Source: CARZYU01 sp964370085 (lineage in GTDB: Bacteria > Bacillota_I > Bacilli_A > RF39 > UBA660). Taken from it: 10,655 bases of DNA. Positions 6,219-10,655 of the stretch are shown here, one piece after another. Below the pieces are notes generated by a model. That model did no database searches, was not told where the DNA came from, and saw only the letters and a program-made list of their open reading frames with translations. The DNA is taken from contig CAYJHI010000035.1 in assembly GCA_964370085.1 (NCBI GenBank), forward strand, positions 1 to 10,655, written 5' to 3'. Within the stretch, counting starts at the first letter, position 1. Every line of letters starts with the position of its first letter. A program made the position numbers and the translations under genes.

Positions 6219-8126
6219 ATGTTTACAAAAGAAATAGATTCAAGAATCAAATTAATATTAGTAGTGATGATCCTATTATTTATTTTAATAATAGGAAGAG
6301 TAGTATATATTCAAATGATTGATTATGAAAAATTAACTGAACTATCAGATGATTTATGGAGTAGAGAACTACCATTAGAGCCAGATAGAGGTTTAATATT
6401 AGATCGAAATGGCATTGTCCTAGCAGATAATATTACTACGACTAGTTTAGTTTTAATACCAAATCAAATTGAAGATAAAGAAGAAACAAGTAGACTTCTA
6501 AGTGAAATATTAAATATAACTAAGGAAGAAATGGACGAACATATTAATAAAGTAACATCTATAGAGAGGGTTCATCCAGAAGGAAGACAACTAGATTATG
6601 AAACGTCAGATAAAATAGCAAGTCTTAATTTACCAGGAGTTTACTTAGTAAAAGAATCAAAAAGATATTATCCATATGGAGAAGATCTTGCTCATGTCTT
6701 AGGGTACGTTGGAATTGATAATCAAGGATTATCAGGGCTAGAATTACAGTATGATGAGTACTTAACAGGAGAACAAGGTGCGATTAAATATTTCTCAGAT
6801 GCTAAAGGAAATAGATTAGAATTATCAGAAGTTTATGTTCAACCACAATCAGGTATGAATATCCAATTAACAATAGACTATAATATCCAAATGGCTGTAG
6901 AAAGGGAAATGGATAATATTGTTGATATGTTTGCACCAGATATGGCCCTAGCAGTTGTAATAGATCCTAATAATGGAGAAATACTTGCTATGAGTTCAAG
7001 ACCAACTTTTGATCCTAATGACTATCAAAACTATACAATGGAAGTTTTATCAAGAAATCTACCAATATGGGCATCATACGAACCAGGAAGCACCTTTAAA
7101 ATTTTAACGACAGCCGCTGCAGTAGAAGAAGGTGTAGTAGATTTAGAAAATGATATGTTTTATGACAGTGGACATGTTATGGTTGAAGGAGCCAGAATCA
7201 ACTGTTGGAAATCAGGTGGTCATGGTGAACAAACATTCTTACAAGTATTACAAAATTCATGTAACCCGGGATTTGTTGAATTAGGTAATCGTTTAGGAAC
7301 AGAAACACTATTTTCATACTTAGATTTATTTGGAATAGGAGAAAAGACAGGAATTGACTTAAACGGAGAAGGAGAAGGGATTATTTTCCCAGTTGAAGAA
7401 GTAGGACCGGTTGAACTAGCAACAACAGCCTTTGGACAAGGAGTCAGTGTAACCCCCATTCAACAAGTAACCTCAGTTGCCTCAGTAGTAAATGGCGGAA
7501 ATCTTTATGAACCATTTATTGTTAAGAACATCTTAGAACCAGAAACAAACACAATTATAAAAACATTCGATGAAGAACTAATAAGAACTACTATCAGCGA
7601 AGAAACATCAAACGTTATGAAATATGCCTTAGAGACAGTAGTAGCATTAGGAGGAGGAAAAGCAGCTTATATTGATGGATACCGTGTAGGAGGTAAAACA
7701 GGAACCGCTCAAAAAGTAGAAGATGGAAAGTATTTAGTTAATAACTACATAATGTCATTTGTAGGTATTGTTCCTTCTAATGAACCAGAAGCTATTCTCT
7801 ATTTAGCAATAGACAATCCTAAAAACACGGCTATGTTATCAAGTTATACAACTACACCAATAGCAAGAAATATCTTAGTTGATATAATAGAAGCACTAGA
7901 TATTGAAAAACAATCAAATCAAATCGAAAAAGATTATACATGGAGTGATAAAATTTATTATGAAGTTCCTGATGTAGAAGGATTAACTAAAGAAGAAGCA
8001 ACCAAACTATTAGAAAATTTCACAGTAGAATACTCAGGTAATGGAGATACAGTCTTATCACAATCGCCTGCTCCAAACACTAGAATAGCAGCAACTTCAA
8101 CAGTTAAATTAATGTTAAGCAATTAG
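6219..8126 (+). CDS. spoVD: SpoVD/FtsI-type class B penicillin-binding protein with PASTA domain
   Basis: This 635-residue membrane-anchored transpeptidase crosslinks peptidoglycan at the division septum or, as SpoVD, in the spore cortex. An uncleaved N-terminal membrane segment (~11-32) is followed by the PBP dimerisation region starting near PDRGLILDRNG (55-65). The transpeptidase domain has the three penicillin-binding motifs: STFK (291-294, nucleophile S291), SCN (347-349) and KTGT (493-496). One PASTA domain closes the protein (~582-635, VPDVEGLTKEEA onward). Length and a single PASTA match SpoVD well. C329 (in NCW) and C348 (in SCN) are 19 residues apart, as in Bacillus SpoVD where they form a redox-controlled pair. 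The ribosome site AGGTGA lies 4 bases before the ATG, within the duplicated leader. mraY follows after 87 bases without a terminator. The symbol reflects similarity; with no second PBP in view it may be the main division enzyme (FtsI/PbpB role). Confidence 0.92.
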   Translation: MFTKEIDSRIKLILVVMILLFILIIGRVVYIQMIDYEKLTELSDDLWSRELPLEPDRGLILDRNGIVLADNITTTSLVLIPNQIEDKEETSRLLSEILNITKEEMDEHINKVTSIERVHPEGRQLDYETSDKIASLNLPGVYLVKESKRYYPYGEDLAHVLGYVGIDNQGLSGLELQYDEYLTGEQGAIKYFSDAKGNRLELSEVYVQPQSGMNIQLTIDYNIQMAVEREMDNIVDMFAPDMALAVVIDPNNGEILAMSSRPTFDPNDYQNYTMEVLSRNLPIWASYEPGSTFKILTTAAAVEEGVVDLENDMFYDSGHVMVEGARINCWKSGGHGEQTFLQVLQNSCNPGFVELGNRLGTETLFSYLDLFGIGEKTGIDLNGEGEGIIFPVEEVGPVELATTAFGQGVSVTPIQQVTSVASVVNGGNLYEPFIVKNILEPETNTIIKTFDEELIRTTISEETSNVMKYALETVVALGGGKAAYIDGYRVGGKTGTAQKVEDGKYLVNNYIMSFVGIVPSNEPEAILYLAIDNPKNTAMLSSYTTTPIARNILVDIIEALDIEKQSNQIEKDYTWSDKIYYEVPDVEGLTKEEATKLLENFTVEYSGNGDTVLSQSPAPNTRIAATSTVKLMLSN

Positions 8127-8177
8127 TTGTAAATTAATGTCTAACTATGATAAAATAAACATATAAATAAATATCTA

Positions 8178-8186
8178 TGGTATAAT
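8178..8186 (+). promoter_or_regulatory. Extended -10 promoter for mraY
   Basis: TATAAT (8181-8186) is preceded by TGG (8178-8180), which makes an extended -10. The expected -35 position, around 8158-8163, reads AACATA and is poor, but extended -10 promoters can work without it. Transcription would begin near 8193, after the ATG at 8190, which argues against that codon as the start of mraY. Confidence 0.65.
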
Positions 8187-8213
8187 TTAATGATAGAAAT
8201 GGGAGTGAACAAA

Positions 8214-9194
8214 ATGTTATTATTAACTAAAGCTGTATTTGCGATAATGATAGGTTTTTTATCATCTGCAATATTAGGTTTAATACTAGTGCCATTATTA
8301 AAGAAAATTAAAGTAGGACAAAGAATTAGTTCTTTCGTAGGTCTAAACCATCGTAAAAAAGAAGGAACACCTACTATGGGAGGTTTAATCTTTATAATTC
8401 CTCCAGTACTAGCAACCATCTATCTACTAGTATCGGGTAGCATTTCTTATACAGATAATATATTTATCGTTTTAATGGTTTTTATTGGCTATGCTATTAT
8501 TGGCTTTTTAGATGATTACTTAAGTATAAAAAAGAAAAATAACGAAGGATTAACTACTTATCAAAAACTATTTGGACAAGTGATTATTGCCTTAGCATTT
8601 TTCTATATATATATGCAATCAGGTGGAGAAACAGCATTTGTTGTTGGAACACTAGGTATTAATATTGAAATGGGCTGGCTATATGGAATCTTTATTCTCT
8701 TTATGTTAGTAGGTTCTTCTAACGCTGTTAATATAACAGACGGATTAGATGGCCTTTCAGGAGGATTATCAGCAATTGCTTTAGTAGCATTCTCGCTTAT
8801 TTCCTTAATGGCAGGTTTTGAAGATATGGGAATCTTTTCAATGATCTTAGTAGGTTCACTTATCGGTTTCCTAGTTTATAATACGCATCCCGCTAAAATA
8901 TTTATGGGAGACACAGGTTCACTTGCTCTAGGAGGAGTAATGGCTGCAATCGCTATACTTACTCACAGAGAATTAACACTAATAGTAGTAGCAGGTGTCT
9001 TTGTTATTGAAACACTAAGTGTTATCTTACAAGTATTTTGGGTTAAAGTATTTAAAAAGAAATTATTCTTAATGTCACCACTTCATCATCACTTTGAAAA
9101 ACTAGGATGGCCTGAAACAGATATTGTTAAATTATTTTGGGTAGTAGGACTAATCTTAGCAATGGGTGGTATCTTATTCGGAGTATGGTTATAA
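8214..9194 (+). CDS. mraY: Phospho-N-acetylmuramoyl-pentapeptide transferase (lipid I synthase)
   Basis: MraY moves phospho-MurNAc-pentapeptide from UDP onto undecaprenyl phosphate, giving lipid I at the inner face of the membrane. The 326-residue protein shows all family marks: GTPTMGG (51-57), the aspartate pair D100-D101 (FLDDYLS), NAVNITDGLDGL (170-181), MGDTGS (231-236) and the HHH triad (291-293) in the loop before the last membrane segment. About ten membrane segments alternate with these loops. The start is placed at 8214 because GGGAGTGA (8201-8208) lies 5 bases upstream. An in-frame ATG at 8190 has no ribosome site and precedes the expected transcription start, and an ATG at 8199 overlaps the ribosome site. 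It follows the PBP gene as in the classic dcw cluster, with its own promoter and probable read-through from upstream. murD, the usual next gene, is absent here. Confidence 0.96.
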   Translation: MLLLTKAVFAIMIGFLSSAILGLILVPLLKKIKVGQRISSFVGLNHRKKEGTPTMGGLIFIIPPVLATIYLLVSGSISYTDNIFIVLMVFIGYAIIGFLDDYLSIKKKNNEGLTTYQKLFGQVIIALAFFYIYMQSGGETAFVVGTLGINIEMGWLYGIFILFMLVGSSNAVNITDGLDGLSGGLSAIALVAFSLISLMAGFEDMGIFSMILVGSLIGFLVYNTHPAKIFMGDTGSLALGGVMAAIAILTHRELTLIVVAGVFVIETLSVILQVFWVKVFKKKLFLMSPLHHHFEKLGWPETDIVKLFWVVGLILAMGGILFGVWL

Positions 9195-9218
9195 AACTTC
9201 TTAATAGAAGTTTTTTTT
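9193..9218 (+). terminator. Intrinsic terminator after mraY
   Basis: A 9-bp stem AAAACTTCT (9193-9201) / AGAAGTTTT (9206-9214) with a TAAT loop runs into eight T residues (9211-9218). The TAA stop codon (9192-9194) overlaps the upstream arm. No clear promoter is visible between it and the next ATG, so the next genes may depend on read-through. Confidence 0.88.
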
Positions 9219-9233
9219 ATAGAAAGGATTAAT

Positions 9234-9491
9234 ATGCAGTATCTAATATATTATTTAATAACAATTAATTTAATAGGGCTTATCACAATGTACATCGATA
9301 AGAAAAAAGCCATTAAAAATAAATGGAGAATAAAAGAATCTATTCTATTTATAATTGCTCTAATAGGAGGATCTTTAGGATCAATTATAGGAATGAAAGT
9401 ATTTAGACATAAAACAAAAAAAGCTAAATTCACTATAGGTATTCCTCTAATAATTATCGTTCAAATAATCATAATTAATTATATCTTTTAA
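9234..9491 (+). CDS. DUF1294 small membrane protein
   Basis: This 85-residue protein belongs to the DUF1294 family, of unknown function. An N-terminal hydrophobic segment (~3-20) leads into the basic cytoplasmic motif DKKKAIKNKWRIKE (22-35), then a second segment with the glycine-rich GGSLGSIIGM (45-54), the family mark FRHKTKKAKF (57-66), and a C-terminal hydrophobic segment (~67-85). Three membrane segments are therefore likely. The ribosome site GAAAGGA (9222-9228) is 5 bases before the ATG. The gene lies between mraY and ftsW, where murD is usually found, and its TAA stop (9489-9491) falls inside the duplicated leader of ftsW, so the two genes are separated by only 23 bases with no terminator. 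A cell-wall role is suggested by this place only. DUF1294 genes occur in many other contexts. Confidence 0.88.
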   Translation: MQYLIYYLITINLIGLITMYIDKKKAIKNKWRIKESILFIIALIGGSLGSIIGMKVFRHKTKKAKFTIGIPLIIIVQIIIINYIF

Positions 9492-9511
9492 CATATACTT
9501 AAACAGGTGAT
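9486..9511 (+). repeat. Duplicated leader element, copy 2 (before the SEDS gene)
   Basis: This copy (ttttaacata, then T, then acttaaacaggtgat) matches 6190-6215 with one difference and ends 3 bases before the ATG at 9515. It overlaps the last codons and the stop of the DUF1294 gene. It contains TATACT (9494-9499, 5 of 6 matches to TATAAT) and CATATACT (9492-9499). ATAATT at 9471-9476 could be a distant -35-like partner, but copy 1 has nothing equivalent. Confidence 0.8.
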
Positions 9512-9514
9512 TAT

Positions 9515-10597
9515 ATGTCTAAAGGTTTTGACAAAATATTATTTATAACAGTTATAGTACTCTCTATATTTGGCTTATTAATGATTTACTCATCATCTAG
9601 TATTTGGGCTGAATATAAATTTGATGATGCCTTTTATTATTTAAGAATGCAAAGTATATACTTAATTATAGGTATTATTTTAATGTATTTAATATCTAAA
9701 ATAAATTATAAAATATTTTATCAAAAATCTAATTTACTTTTAATAGGCACGATTATATTATTAATACTAGTTTTGATACCAGGAATAGGAGTAGTTAGAA
9801 ACGGCTCACAAAGTTGGTTTGGAATAGGTCCTTTTGGTATACAACCAAGTGAAGCGGCAAAGATTGCTATTATTATTTTTACTGCCAAGTATTTAGCCAA
9901 TAATAATAAGTTTTTAAAAAGTTATAAAAAAGGAGTATTTCCTATTTTAGGCATACTTCTATTAACATTTGGATTAATTATGTTACAACCAGATTTAGGA
10001 ACGGCAAGTATCATTGTAATGTCAGTAATTGCTCTTCTATTTATCGCAGGAGTCAATATGAAATTCTTTCTAGGTATAGGAATAATAGGAGTAGTAGGCT
10101 TAATAATTTTAATAATAATCGCTCCTTATCGAATGGATAGAATAACTTCATTTATAGATCCATGGAGTGATCCTCTAGGAACAGGTTTTCAAATAATCCA
10201 AAGCTTATATGCAATTGGACCAGGAGGACTCTTAGGAATGGGATTTCTATCATCAAGGCAAAAGCAGTTTTATTTACCAGAACCTCAAACAGATTTTATC
10301 TTTTCGATTATCAGTGAAGAGTTTGGAGTACTAGGAGTAATAATAGTATCAGTTCTATTCTGTATAATACTTTATAGAGGTATAAAAATAGCGATAAACG
10401 CCAAAAATAACTTCTCGAAGTATCTAGCTTTTGGTCTAATATTCCAAATAATATTTCAAACAGTTTTAAACTTAATGGTTGTTATAGGTATGATACCAGT
10501 AACAGGAGTAACACTTCCTTTCTTATCATATGGTGGGTCTAGTTTGTTGATTTCATTAGCAAGCATAGGAATAGTTTTAAATATAAGTAGAAAGTGA
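9515..10597 (+). CDS. ftsW: SEDS-family peptidoglycan glycosyltransferase (FtsW/SpoVE type)
   Basis: This 360-residue membrane protein is a SEDS polymerase that joins lipid II into glycan strands, working with a class B PBP such as the one encoded at 6219-8126. About ten hydrophobic segments are present. Family motifs are complete: MIYSSSS (23-29), NGSQSWFGIG (96-105), IQPSE (109-113), QPDLGTAS (158-165), the large extracellular loop with DPWSDPLGTGFQ (215-226), GIGP-like IGPGGLLGMG (234-243), and LPEPQTDFIFS (254-264) with the catalytic aspartate D260. PVTGVTLPFLSYGGSS (328-343) closes the protein. Genomic place beside mraY and a SpoVD-type PBP favours FtsW/SpoVE over RodA, although the families are hard to separate by sequence. 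AGGTGAT sits 3 bases before the ATG inside the duplicated leader. The stop TGA forms part of the next promoter. No terminator follows. Confidence 0.93.
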   Translation: MSKGFDKILFITVIVLSIFGLLMIYSSSSIWAEYKFDDAFYYLRMQSIYLIIGIILMYLISKINYKIFYQKSNLLLIGTIILLILVLIPGIGVVRNGSQSWFGIGPFGIQPSEAAKIAIIIFTAKYLANNNKFLKSYKKGVFPILGILLLTFGLIMLQPDLGTASIIVMSVIALLFIAGVNMKFFLGIGIIGVVGLIILIIIAPYRMDRITSFIDPWSDPLGTGFQIIQSLYAIGPGGLLGMGFLSSRQKQFYLPEPQTDFIFSIISEEFGVLGVIIVSVLFCIILYRGIKIAINAKNNFSKYLAFGLIFQIIFQTVLNLMVVIGMIPVTGVTLPFLSYGGSSLLISLASIGIVLNISRK

Positions 10598-10603
10598 TAT
10601 AAT
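10595..10603 (+). promoter_or_regulatory. Extended -10 promoter before the last, partial gene
   Basis: TATAAT (10598-10603) directly follows TGA (10595-10597), so the ftsW stop codon doubles as the TGn part of an extended -10. The base run at 10575-10580 (TTTTAA) is a weak -35. Transcription would start near 10610, just before the ribosome site AAGAGG (10613-10618), which is 7 bases from the ATG at 10626. Confidence 0.6.
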
Positions 10604-10625
10604 AATTTGCTAAAGAGGTATTATT

Positions 10626-10655
10626 ATGAATAGAAATGTAATTTCAATAATTGAT
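10626..10655 (+). CDS. Start of a further gene, possibly ftsA (first 10 codons)
   Basis: Only ten codons are in the window (MNRNVISIID). The start is supported by AAGAGG 7 bases upstream and the extended -10 promoter at 10595-10603. A short basic N-terminus followed by a hydrophobic strand ending in D resembles the start of actin-fold proteins such as FtsA, where this strand leads into the DIGTS-type phosphate loop. ftsA is also a common member of dcw clusters. The fragment is too short to exclude another protein with the same first strand. It does not look like MurG, which would begin with a glycine-rich GGTGGH loop. Confidence 0.5.
   Translation, partial: MNRNVISIID

Noticed and set aside
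6215..6220. TAAAAT as a -10 box for the PBP gene
   Set aside because: It overlaps the ATG at 6219, so transcription would begin inside the gene, after the ribosome site.
8127..8177. Possible hairpin or riboswitch between the PBP gene and mraY
   Set aside because: Only a weak 5-bp inverted repeat (TAGTT/AACTA) without a T-run is seen; no known RNA motif fits this short AT-rich gap.
1..10655. CRISPR array, tRNA, rRNA, insertion sequence or defence island
   Set aside because: No regularly spaced repeats, no cloverleaf or rRNA signatures, and no transposase or defence-type domains were seen. The genes are transport, nucleotide and cell-wall functions.

Overview
The window is strongly AT-rich and every gene lies on the + strand, separated by short gaps that mostly hold one hairpin terminator and one promoter. 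The genes are typical of low-GC Gram-positive bacteria: a SpoVD-type PBP with a PASTA domain, MraY, a SEDS polymerase, a DUF1294 protein and TSCPD/TIGR03905. An uncultured gut lineage of Bacilli (the Erysipelotrichales/RF39 area) would fit, but this is inference. TGA is used as a stop codon (3519-3521 and 10595-10597) and tryptophan is written TGG, so the Mycoplasma code does not apply.

Left part (1-6165): the 3' end of an unrecognised coiled-coil gene; an operon of a small four-cysteine TSCPD protein and a SERCA-type calcium P-type ATPase, with stop and start overlapping; a single ABC half-transporter; and a HAD phosphatase that closely resembles the mainly eukaryotic cytosolic 5'-nucleotidase III (UMPH-1). 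Terminators end each of these units.

Right part (6219-10655): a reduced division and cell-wall (dcw) cluster. A class B PBP (transpeptidase), MraY (lipid I synthase), a small DUF1294 membrane protein and an FtsW/SpoVE-type SEDS glycan polymerase follow one another. The first ten codons of another gene, perhaps ftsA, close the window. The order matches the Bacillus spoVD-murE-mraY-murD-spoVE block without murE and murD, with the DUF1294 gene in the murD place. MraY makes lipid I, which becomes lipid II. The SEDS protein would polymerise it and the PBP would crosslink it.

The most unusual non-coding signal is a 26-nt sequence, identical at 25 positions, placed directly before the start codons of both the PBP gene and the SEDS gene at exactly the same distance from ATG. 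These two proteins normally form one complex, so a shared control element is plausible. Other points are the retention of all SERCA side-chain calcium ligands, a SpoVD-like cysteine pair around the PBP active site, and promoter elements built into terminator stems or stop codons. No CRISPR array, tRNA, rRNA, insertion sequence or clear new defence system was seen.
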